NCBI GenBank assembly: GCA_030037185.1
Contig: JASHRR010001429.1
Span: 1 to 5,492 of the forward strand
Reading direction: 5' to 3'
DNA: 5,492 bases
From: Xanthobacteraceae bacterium
Lineage (GTDB): Bacteria > Pseudomonadota > Alphaproteobacteria > Rhizobiales > Xanthobacteraceae
The translations under genes were made by a program, and so were the position numbers. The notes beneath the pieces are model-generated. The model ran no database searches. It saw nothing but the letters and a program-made list of their open reading frames with translations, and was not told the DNA's origin. Shown one piece after another: positions 1 through 5,370 of this stretch (positions are counted from its first letter, which is position 1; each line of letters opens with the position of its first letter).

Positions 1-11
1 GTGTGACGCAG

Positions 12-559
12 CTACCGTCCAGTGGGCACCGCATTCATCCACTTTTTGAACTCCTGGAGTTCTGCCGTGCGTCCGCAACTTTGCCGATATGCACATAGGC
101 GATCGCGAGATTCCACGAGATTCCTGGACCGGAGAACACCTCGTTCGCGGCGCGCAGCCAACTGATTGCTTCTTCGTATCGCCCGATACGAACGAGCGCC
201 ACCCCGAAGCGCCGAATATCTTGTGAAGCGCACCCGCATGTCGGTATCGGGCCGAATAGCCTCTTCGAGCAGCAGGACCGCTTCTGCCGACCTCCCGAGC
301 GCGATCAGACACAAGGCGACATCGGCGCGGAAATGACCAGACGATCGCATCAGCGGTGTGTAAGCCGCGAGCGCCCGTCAAAACGCCCTTCGGCGCGAAC
401 GATTCGCGCCTGCAGGGCGAGTATCGATTCAGGATCGGACGCGAGTGCGCGCGCCCTGTCAGCGAGGGTGTGGACTCGAAGCAACCGCCCGTCGAAGCTC
501 TTGAAGTCGGGGAACTCAAAGGTCGGACGAAGAATTTGATCCGCGAGACTGATCATCAC
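12..559 (-). pseudogene. C-terminal part of a tetratricopeptide-repeat protein, frameshifted
   Basis: Three reading-frame switches are needed to read this as one protein. The segments in order are: 559 to about 360 (contains ARALASDPESILALQ and AEGRFDG), about 365 to 215 (ALCLIALGRSAEAVLLLEEAI), about 211 to 70 (ALVRIGRYEEAISWL and WNLAIAYVHIGKVADA), and about 65 to the TAG at 14-12 (LQEFKKWMNAVP). Each segment shows the TPR pattern of small-Ala-Leu-Gly-Arg-x-x-Glu-Ala spaced about 34 residues apart. TPRs are helical repeats used for protein-protein contacts. In Hyphomicrobiales such arrays often form the C-terminal half of adenylate-cyclase-like or transcriptional-regulator-like proteins, but no catalytic domain is visible here. 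The implied changes are a one-base loss, a one-base gain and a one-base loss. The 5' end is not recognisable above about 560. I am confident of the TPR nature and of the broken frame, but not of the parent protein. Confidence 0.7.
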
Positions 560-814
560 CTTGTCCGACCTGGGGTCGATAGGCGAAACTCGTCACAGCG
601 CAACGAGTGAGAAAGACGCCGAAACGCATCCGCAAGGTTCACGCCCAGAGACGGTTTCTGCCTTCCAAGGGAGTAGTCACGACCGGTCGATCGACAGACA
701 GAGGGCCTGAAATTTTTCTCCTCGTTGATTACGTCGTCGAACGTTGTTACGTTGCACGCCAGAAAACCTGCCGATCAGACCGGCGCAATCTTTTGGAGGG
801 CGACACCGCTTGCT
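560..814. other. Stretch with no recognisable gene
   Basis: Short open frames exist on both strands, but none has a convincing ribosome binding site, protein motif or coding-like composition that I recognise. The segment lies between the 5' limit of the minus-strand TPR remnant and the first recognisable residues of the plus-strand integrase remnant. It may hold further decayed sequence of either gene. Confidence 0.5.
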
Positions 815-1053
815 ATGACTTCAGCCATACGATCCATTGCTATTGATGATCCAGAGGTTAGCCCTACTCATGGTTGGCGGCACACCTATCATCAGATAGC
901 GGATCGGTATGGCATCAGCGAGAGGGTGAGTGATGCCATTACCGGCACCCACCACAGACGGAGGGCCGAAAGTATGGAGCGCCTACACTGGCTGACATGT
1001 CTGAGGCGATGAAGAAATTCCCGCGGTACAGGGTAATGACCGATAAGAGATGA
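815..1053 (+). pseudogene. Tyrosine site-specific integrase, C-terminal remnant with one frameshift
   Basis: Phage-type integrases cut and rejoin DNA through a catalytic tyrosine. The catalytic C-terminus is readable in two frames. From about 815 to 946 the frame gives IDDPEVSPTHGWRHT, with the conserved His-x-x-Arg box at 869-880, followed by QIADRYGISERVSDAITG. From 947 to 1053 the next frame gives TEGRKYGAPTLADM and KKFPRYRV, then a TGA stop. The nucleophile tyrosine codon is 973-975. Restoring one base after 946 yields ITGHPPQTEGRKYG, which rebuilds the conserved Thr-Gly-His box. The break is therefore a single-base deletion that removes that histidine and separates the tyrosine from the arginine box. 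The N-terminal DNA-binding part and the first catalytic arginine are missing, so this is a 5'-truncated, inactive remnant. It resembles integrases of rhizobial genomic islands (from memory). Confidence 0.85.
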
Positions 1054-1129
1054 TCACCGCTGGGCGACTTTCATTGACGCTTCGGGGCAGGCTTCCCATG
1101 TGAGCTGTCCCACGGGAGGGAACACGACC

Positions 1130-1375
1130 ATGACTCATGATCAATTGGTGGTTAAGCACCGCGCAGCCCTGCTCGCTTGGAACGCCGAAATGGATGCAGC
1201 GGAGGACCGCCTCGCCCAGCTCGATCGTGAAGCTGGCCGCCTCGATGCCGATCGGGAGCGCCACGGTGAAGAGCTGGAAGAACTGGAGGAGGACCTGGAG
1301 GACGAGGAGGAGGACCTGGAGGATGAGGAGGAGGACCTGGAGGATGATGATGAGGAGGAGGAAGGAGGAGCTTGA
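1130..1375 (+). CDS. Small acidic coiled-coil protein with heptad repeats
   Basis: This 81-residue protein is not from a family I can name. Residues 1-45 form a charged amphipathic helix (AALLAWNAEMDAAEDRLAQLDREAGRLDADRER) with hydrophobic residues spaced for a coiled coil. Residues 47-78 are almost entirely Glu, Asp and Leu, with the seven-residue unit EEDLEDE repeated three times (residues 53-73), giving one leucine per heptad. It has no cysteine, signal peptide or membrane segment, and the isoelectric point must be very low. The ATG at 1130 is chosen because GGGAGGG lies nine bases upstream at 1114-1120. An upstream in-frame GTG at 1100 has no such site. The gene begins 76 bases after the integrase remnant stop. 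A weak -35-like TTGACG at 1074-1079 has no good -10 partner. An acidic scaffold, chaperone-like or DNA-mimic role is conceivable but unsupported. The clean frame and good ribosome site make it a likely real gene. Confidence 0.6.
   Translation: MTHDQLVVKHRAALLAWNAEMDAAEDRLAQLDREAGRLDADRERHGEELEELEEDLEDEEEDLEDEEEDLEDDDEEEEGGA
1286..1348 (+). repeat. Three tandem copies of a 21-bp unit inside the acidic gene
   Basis: The unit GAGGAGGACCTGGAGGAYGA followed by G or T occurs three times head to tail (1286-1306, 1307-1327, 1328-1348). The copies differ only at the codon third base of the sixth Asp codon and in the final codon. Because 21 is a multiple of three, gain or loss of a unit changes the protein by exactly one heptad (EEDLEDE) and keeps the frame. 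The near identity of the copies suggests recent slippage or unequal crossover. Downstream, GAT and GAG codons continue as a degenerate purine-rich tail to 1372. Confidence 0.9.
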
Positions 1376-1904
1376 ATAGGCCGATTGAGGGTTAAATTCT
1401 CACGCTATTGGTTTAGGGAATGATCTTGTCTGCCTTTGCGTAGGCAAAAGGGGGTTACAGGGTGCGTGGCCGGAGCTAGAGGCCGAGTTCGCCTCGTGGG
1501 CCCGGGAGCACCCCCATCCCAAGAGAGCTGCGAAGATATCCTGCCCGCGCAGCCCGGAATGTAGAGCCCGCGGGTGGGTGATGGCGCATTACCCCTTTCT
1601 GCTGCCCCGGCGCATCTGCATTCAGGAGGCCGGTATCGATGGCTGACATCATCGCCTCGCGCTTTTCGCGTTCGTTCGTCTCCGCCTCCTGCCCCTCTTC
1701 TCTGCCTGGTCGTTTCGGGCCTTCCCGCTCGGCGTGCGTCCACACCGCTGATGCTTGCCCGTCTTAAATTCTCGTTTATCATCAGCTACTTATCTGTAGG
1801 AGACTGTTATGGCGGTACTTTTTCGACGGCGGTGGAGAATTATCGCCAGAAATGTGGAGGCCTGTGTCAACCACATGGTGGACAGTTGACGCGCCTCGGC
1901 GGAC
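1376..1904. other. Gene-poor stretch with only weak small-ORF candidates
   Basis: I see no recognisable gene here. The following points are visible. A short imperfect hairpin lies at 1433-1451 (CCTTTGC, loop GTAG, GCAAAAGG with one bulged A), but no T-run follows it, so it is a poor terminator for the acidic gene. A plus-strand segment near 1475-1545 reads as ELEAEFASWAREHPHPK, which looks coding-like but has no start. A 42-codon plus frame at 1639-1767 has AGGAGG nine bases before its ATG. A 26-codon plus frame at 1809-1889 has AGGAG six bases before its ATG and reads MAVLFRRRWRIIARN. Neither small frame matches anything I know. The second could be the first codons of a truncated gene. Confidence 0.4.
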
Positions 1905-1964
1905 GTAGAGCACCCGCTAGACGTTCGCCCGGTCGATGCCGGGCGCCTTGTCGATGGCCGTGGC
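1905..1964 (-). pseudogene. Possible C-terminal helix-turn-helix scrap of a serine resolvase/invertase
   Basis: Read on the minus strand, this gives ATAIDKAPGIDRANV, then a TAG stop at 1919-1917, then RVLYV. The pattern Ala-Ile-x-x-x-x-Gly-Ile-x-Arg-x-x-Val-Tyr-Arg-Val-Leu is the DNA-recognition end of serine recombinases of the resolvase/invertase group. In that family the residue at the stop position is almost always Tyr. A single TAC to TAG change would turn it into the observed stop. No catalytic serine domain is visible upstream, so this is at best a terminal scrap of a transposon or plasmid resolvase. The match is short (about 20 residues) and could be chance, so confidence is limited. 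Confidence 0.35.
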
Positions 1965-2197
1965 GCCAGGTGGCGAACCGATGCGGCCATTTGTGCTTGA
2001 GATCGCGGGTTCGCCATCAGCCTATTAGCCAGCACCTGCCCCCCCTTTGTGCAGGGCCTCCACTGCTGACACGAGACGACGGGCGGTTGCGCCATAACAG
2101 GTATCTCAGCAAGGCCACTCTCAGCCCGCTGATGCGCCCGCGATCCTCGCCTCAAGCGGTCGCACGCGGCACGCACCGAGTTCGCCCTTGCTGCGGG

Positions 2198-2325
2198 TCA
2201 TCGCCGGCGCCCGCTGCCCGCGGCTTGTCGATTAAAAATCCCGCTCCGTCCCGCTGCACGGCGATGCTGGCGGGATTGCGGGCCTTGATCCTGAGGGTCT
2301 GCTCCCCGCCTGCGGGCGCACTCAC
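2198..2325 (-). pseudogene. C-terminal tail of an ATP-dependent DNA ligase (LigD-type), frameshifted
   Basis: From 2292 to 2251 the minus strand reads RIKARNPASIAVQR. This matches the motif V region and end of the ATP-dependent DNA ligase subfamily common in rhizobia, which as I recall is WIKVRNPASIAVQRERSE followed by Ile-Trp-Asn-Arg. After CGG at 2253-2251 the frame must shift. Two bases (GA) are followed by RSGIFNRQ in the next frame, so one lost base explains it and restores a Glu or Asp there. The frame then runs to a TGA at 2200-2198. Upstream, to about 2325, there is a degenerate stretch that may correspond to the YRSG-type linker. These ligases seal DNA breaks, often in non-homologous end joining with Ku. 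No nucleotidyltransferase lysine motif is present in this piece. The matching upstream portion appears at 5371-5492. Confidence 0.65.
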
Positions 2326-2491
2326 AACCGCTATTGTCAAGGCTCTCCGTATTTCGTTCGATATGACCCGTAATATGACGATTGCAGCATCCGATTTCAC
2401 ACTCAAGTTGCGCGACTGTGAGAGCGATCTTGCCCGCGCCAAATGGATGACCGAGCGCGACTCATTTCATCATATTACGGCGTATGATGTC
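2326..2491. other. Short intergenic stretch with inverted-repeat sequences
   Basis: No gene is supported here. The plus frame carrying TLKLRDCESDLARAKW (about 2393-2440) looks coding-like, but it has no ribosome site and runs antisense into the end of the secreted-protein gene. Two ATATGAC copies (2361-2367 and 2373-2379) lie 12 bases apart. CCGTAATATGA at 2368-2378 is repeated as its exact reverse complement at 2470-2480. If the flanking ligase pieces were one gene, the left end of the inserted DNA should lie near here. Confidence 0.4.
2468..2489 (-). terminator. Seven-base hairpin just after the secreted-protein gene
   Basis: CATCATA and TATGATG form a perfect seven-base inverted repeat around an eight-base loop. 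It starts two bases after the TGA of the minus-strand gene at 2492. The position suits transcription termination, but the stem is AT-rich and no clear U-run follows on the minus strand (AAATGAG). It could equally be an operator-like palindrome. Confidence 0.3.
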
Positions 2492-3400
2492 TCAGAAATC
2501 TGGTTTGCCCGCAACGGGAACTTTGGGGTCTCCGTTGGGGTAATATTCATGCGGATTCTCGGAGCAGGCATGCTCCTCCCACGGCGTTGAGAGCCGCCCG
2601 TAGGTTATCGACGCCGACCACGGCGTGGTGAAGACGCCGTCATCCTCTATCGTCAACTGAAGCTGCAGGTATTTGCCGCGGTAGTTGTCATCGACACCGA
2701 CTTCGGGGATTCGCACATTATGTCCGACCGCGCGGTCCAACGCCTCCTTGGCGACCTGGTAATCGACCAGCCGATACCGTTCCACCACGTGCAAGGCCGG
2801 GCTGAAGGGTGTCCCGAACATATCAACCATCGCGAATGGTCGGTCGGTCTTGACGCCGACCGTGTCGATCACCAGCGCGTCGCCTTCGTAATGGCCGACA
2901 GAATCGCCATACCAGGACGGTGTCAACTTCGCCGGGTGAGGCTCGTTCATGCGCACGTGGCGTACTTCGTGATCTCGCAGGTAGAGGAAATGGACGTTGC
3001 CCGGCTGCTGCAACATCTGCATGCCCGATTGAAAAAAGATATAGGGCACACCCGAAGGCCAACATTGGTTACTCGGAATCGGCGCCGCTTCGCCGCCCAT
3101 TTCTACGTCATTGTGCTTTTTAACAGCTGCCGCCGCCTGCGGCTTCAGGATCGGATTGGTGTAGTCCCCGATGAGCCGCCCACGCGTGGCCACACGGCGC
3201 ACGGGGCCGGGGCCCGATGCTGGCGGCTCCAGACCTGGGTTGTAGGGGTGCGCCCAAAAACCGGAGAAGTCCGGGACGATCGCCCCGCCCGGCGCGGCAG
3301 CTCCCGCCTTGACCGCCGGCGCCGTCTCCTGCCCCAAGGCGGGCATTGCGGCCCCCGCTGATATCAACGAGAGAAGAAGTAAACCCCACTGCCTATGCAT
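2492..3400 (-). CDS. Secreted protein of unknown function, widespread soil-bacterial family
   Basis: The product is 302 residues long and the frame is intact. Residues 1-23 are a classical signal peptide: MHRQW, hydrophobic LLLLSLIS, then ALG before QE as a plausible signal peptidase I site. The mature protein is therefore expected in the periplasm or outside the cell. Recognisable family blocks are FSGFWAHPYNPGLEPP (45-60), GDYTNPILKP (78-87), CWPSGVPYIFF (113-123), RHVRMNEPHP (147-156), PSWYGDSVGHYEGDALVID (161-179), GTPFSPALHVVERYR (196-210) and TIEDDGVFTTPWS (250-262). The GDSVGHxEGDxLVxDTVG block typifies a large uncharacterised family in Acidobacteria and Proteobacteria. I know of no established function. 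There are two cysteines, at 113 and 279, so one disulfide is possible. The frame continues open upstream, but the ATG at 3400 is chosen because it opens the signal peptide and has AAGGGGG five bases before it. It follows the helix-turn-helix pseudogene by 71 bases on the same strand. Confidence 0.88.
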   Translation of the reverse strand: MHRQWGLLLLSLISAGAAMPALGQETAPAVKAGAAAPGGAIVPDFSGFWAHPYNPGLEPPASGPGPVRRVATRGRLIGDYTNPILKPQAAAAVKKHNDVEMGGEAAPIPSNQCWPSGVPYIFFQSGMQMLQQPGNVHFLYLRDHEVRHVRMNEPHPAKLTPSWYGDSVGHYEGDALVIDTVGVKTDRPFAMVDMFGTPFSPALHVVERYRLVDYQVAKEALDRAVGHNVRIPEVGVDDNYRGKYLQLQLTIEDDGVFTTPWSASITYGRLSTPWEEHACSENPHEYYPNGDPKVPVAGKPDF

Positions 3401-3405
3401 GGGAG

Positions 3406-3412
3406 CCCCCTT
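3406..3412 (-). promoter_or_regulatory. Ribosome binding site that fixes the secreted-protein start
   Basis: AAGGGGG on the minus strand ends five bases before the ATG at 3400-3398. The reading frame is open for another 188 codons upstream, so this site and the signal peptide are what separate the gene from the in-frame part of the pseudogene behind it. Confidence 0.6.
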
Positions 3413-3471
3413 GATTGGTGGTTCGAGAGGTGCAGAAGGGCGCACGCTTTCGCCCGCACTCGCCTGCCAGT

Positions 3472-4054
3472 TTACACCATATTGATCTTTGTAGCGGTGT
3501 AATCCTTGCACCCTATCGGGCTGCGCTTGATCGAGGTCAGCCACTCTATGGACACGATGCACAGGACGTTCGAGAGGTGCTTGCGGCCCGCTGGGGCGCT
3601 CTTCACGGGCAACGTGACCCTGACCCACCACGTTCTGCACTGTCCTTGTGCAAACGCCGGCCTCGGCTGCTATCTCGCCGACACGCAGATCGTTAATGCG
3701 CTGCCGCTTCACCTCTCGCGCCGCGATGAAAAGGACCCAATCGGTGCCGACCGGCGGTTTTGAAGCTTTAACCGGTTGAGCGGCGACCACGAACCCGGCC
3801 GGAAAAGGATTGATTTTCATTACCGGGGCAAGATAGGCCGACGCGATGCCGGCAACAATGAACTTAGCGTGGTCTTCAACCTCGGCATGCAACTCCCGCC
3901 GCCTCCATACCGGTGACGCTCCCCGGTCAGGCTCAGGCGCTCTGCAGATGGGGCGGCGGCCCAAACCTCATAGTCAAGGAGCCACCGCTTGTAGTCGCGC
4001 GATCGGGAGCTGGTCAGGTACCCCGCGAATCGAGTTCGAGGTCAATCTCGTCAC
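3472..4054 (-). pseudogene. Helix-turn-helix DNA-binding protein, plasmid/phage type, multiply frameshifted
   Basis: Four frame segments read as one protein on the minus strand. (1) A GTG start at 4054, with AGGAAAGG about five bases upstream, gives VTRLTSNSIRGVPDQLP. (2) About 4010-3920 gives RDYKRWLLDYEVWAAAP and LTGERHRYGGG. (3) About 3920-3598 gives HAEVEDHAKFIVAGIASAY, VGTDWVLFIAAR and the helix-turn-helix DLRVGEIAAEAGVCTRTVQN. (4) About 3596 to the TAA at 3474-3472 gives AGRKHLSNVLCIVSIEWL and KRSPIGCKDYTATKINMV. The implied changes are a one-base gain, a one-base loss and a one-base gain. The last break sits in a four-base run (GGGG on the plus strand at 3593-3596), and removing one base gives EERPAGRKHLSN. 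The family is found around mobile elements and plasmids in rhizobia (from memory), where it is annotated only as helix-turn-helix protein. Full length would be about 194 residues. A ribosome site and start remain, but the product cannot be made whole. Confidence 0.78.
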
Positions 4055-4344
4055 TAGGTCCTTTCCTCCGCAGCCGAAAGGACGGCATGGCGCTCCGCGT
4101 CATCGAAGCGGTCGAGGAAGCGGGGTAGCTTAGGCCTGGACAAACCGTCATCGGGGCATCGGGCGGCAACAGAGTCGGCTCGCCACAGTGTCCATCTTCT
4201 GGGAGGCAAAGCTCGGTCCCCTAGGCCCGACACAATAGCGACATAGATTTGCAAGTCATTGACATTGCCCATCAATTATCGCGACTGGCAGATACTAAAT
4301 CTGATGCTCAGTAGGCCGACTCTTTCCGGCGGGACATGCTTTCT
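4055..4344. other. Stretch without a firm gene; minus frame overlaps the next start by TAGTG
   Basis: A minus-strand frame ends in LPRFLDRFDDAERHAVLSAAEERT. Its TAG (4056-4054) overlaps the GTG start of the helix-turn-helix remnant as TAGTG, the typical arrangement for translational coupling. Its beginning is unclear: the first start codons, near 4275-4270, have no ribosome site, and the middle is not recognisable. It may be the end of a decayed upstream partner gene. On the plus strand a TTGACA lies at 4259-4264, but no -10 sequence occurs at a workable distance. Confidence 0.35.
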
Positions 4345-4767
4345 GGCGAAGGCGCACATCGGCCACGCCCGTCGAGGGGGGGGCGGTCGCCGGCAAGCTC
4401 GCCGATGTGGATGCCCGTCTGGCCGCTCAGCGGGCCGTTGTGAGCGACCTAGCCATGCCATCCGACAGATACCGCGAAGGGGCGCACGAGCTCTGGGATG
4501 GATCTAGCCGACCAACAGCGCAAAGTGCGATCCGATCTCGTTGCCCAACACACTGCGGAGACCGAGAAACTAGCGGAGCTCCAGGTCGTGAAGGCCGGCA
4601 CCGGGGACCGGGGCAAGGTGGCCGAGGCCGACCTAGGTCCGATCAATTATCTCGCGACGTTGCTGGGCGCCGATACCGAGACGGCCCTGCGGTGGTTCGT
4701 GCTTGTGGTGGCCCTGCTCGATCCGGCCGCGGTTGCTATTGCTGGCAGCGGGGTCGGGACGGCATGA
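4345..4767 (+). pseudogene. Coiled-coil protein with C-terminal membrane segment, truncated and frameshifted
   Basis: The first frame, from about 4351 to 4494, reads AVAGKLADVDARLAAQRAVVSDLA, a coiled coil. From 4498 to the TGA ending at 4767 the next frame reads MDLADQQRKVRSDLVAQH, then EADLGPINYLATLLGAD, then LRWFVLVVALLDPAAVAIAG. Dropping one G from the GGG at 4495-4497 joins them as ELWMDLADQQRK, so one inserted base explains the break. The order (long coiled coil, Pro-Ile-x-Tyr-x-Ala-x-Leu-x-Gly-Ala, then a membrane helix with DPxAVA) matches an uncharacterised membrane-protein family frequent on rhizobial plasmids and integrated elements (from memory). Full-length members have several N-terminal membrane helices, and none are visible here, so the 5' part is lost. 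An eight-base G run at 4376-4383 lies near the remnant's start. The ATG at 4498 has no proper ribosome site, so an 89-residue product is unlikely. Confidence 0.65.
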
Positions 4768-4824
4768 TTGACCGTGCCTTCTGAGCCGTCGTGCGGTGAC
4801 GGCGCAGAGGGGAGCCTCAACATG

Positions 4825-4834
4825 AAGGGAGGAG
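4825..4834 (+). promoter_or_regulatory. Ribosome binding site for the 137-residue protein
   Basis: AAGGGAGGAG ends five bases before the ATG at 4840. A second plausible pair lies just upstream: GAGGGGAG at 4807-4814, seven bases before an in-frame ATG at 4822, which would add MKGGAI. The 4840 start is preferred because its site is the stronger purine run and because in the longer version this run would merely be coding. Confidence 0.6.
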
Positions 4835-4839
4835 CAATC

Positions 4840-5253
4840 ATGTTTGGCTGGTTCAAATCACGGCGGGCGCCGCCCCCTAGCGCTGACGAAGCAAAGGCTG
4901 ATCAAGTTCTCAGCCTGCTTGCACGCGCGATCGCCGAAGTTCATCCGGACAGGTTCCCCTTACCCCACGCCGCAGCGCTATTCACGCAGCCATACCTAGC
5001 ATCATTGAACATATCCTTGGGCGATACCCTGTCCGAACGGTTCAAGGCGGTGCGCTTCGATGATGTGGTCGAGCGTGCTGCGGAGCTTGACGGAACCGGC
5101 TTGCTCACCGAGCTCATGACTAAAATCAGCGCCGACCCAGTCGTGATGCCGATCTACTTGGCCGCGTTGCACGAACGGCATGGGGCCTTGAAGAAAGGTG
5201 AGGTTCGCCGGCAGGCCGAATTGCTGCTCACCTATCTTGGCGGTGCGCACTAA
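4840..5253 (+). CDS. Hypothetical 137-residue helical protein
   Basis: I do not recognise this family. The product begins MFGWFKSRR, a short aromatic and basic N-terminus followed by a proline-rich APPPSADE linker (10-17), and then appears fully helical: about 18-35 (KADQVLSLLARAIAEVH), 43-60, 62-83 (DTLSERFKAVRFDDVVERAAEL), 85-98, 101-117 and 119-133 (KGEVRRQAELLLTYL). It has no cysteine, signal peptide, membrane helix or metal-binding cluster. The MFGWF start could be a membrane-contact or targeting peptide, which is an inference only. The frame is clean with a strong ribosome site and a TAA stop, unlike its neighbours, so it is probably expressed or was acquired recently. It follows the coiled-coil remnant on the same strand by 72 bases and might once have been co-transcribed with it. 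No terminator hairpin is obvious after 5253. Confidence 0.7.
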   Translation: MFGWFKSRRAPPPSADEAKADQVLSLLARAIAEVHPDRFPLPHAAALFTQPYLASLNISLGDTLSERFKAVRFDDVVERAAELDGTGLLTELMTKISADPVVMPIYLAALHERHGALKKGEVRRQAELLLTYLGGAH

Positions 5254-5370
5254 TTGGGAGTGTTGCCGTAAATCGTCCAAGTCGTCCTGCGGTGACAGCT
5301 TGTGCGCCACGTCAGTCGTCTTCCGGAGAGGCTGCTCATCGTCCCAAAGCCATCAGCCAACTCCCTCGGC

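Noticed and set aside
1137..1379. An overlapping plus frame giving a repetitive Arg/Trp-rich basic peptide
   Set aside because: It is the other-frame reading of the same 21-bp repeat. The frame starting at 1130 has the ribosome site and a plausible coiled coil.
1433..1451. Hairpin after the acidic gene as a rho-independent terminator
   Set aside because: The stem has a bulge and is followed by GGGTTACA rather than a T-run, and it lies 58 bases past the stop.
1574..2590. A 338-codon plus-strand open frame
   Set aside because: It runs antisense through the resolvase-like scrap, the ligase tail and the end of the secreted-protein gene, has no convincing ribosome site at its start, and its Arg/Pro/Ser-rich translation looks like a GC-rich shadow frame.
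2720..3361. A 213-codon plus-strand frame opposite the secreted protein
   Set aside because: It is a shadow of the minus-strand gene, which has a signal peptide and family motifs. The plus translation shows no recognisable domain.
3401..3964. N-terminal extension of the secreted protein to 490 residues
   Set aside because: The extension is the third frame segment of the helix-turn-helix remnant plus a non-homologous linker. It starts at a TTG with no ribosome site and would bury the signal peptide.
4259..4298. TTGACA as a sigma-70 promoter for the coiled-coil remnant
   Set aside because: No -10-like hexamer occurs 16-18 bases downstream. AATTAT is too close and TACTAA is too far.
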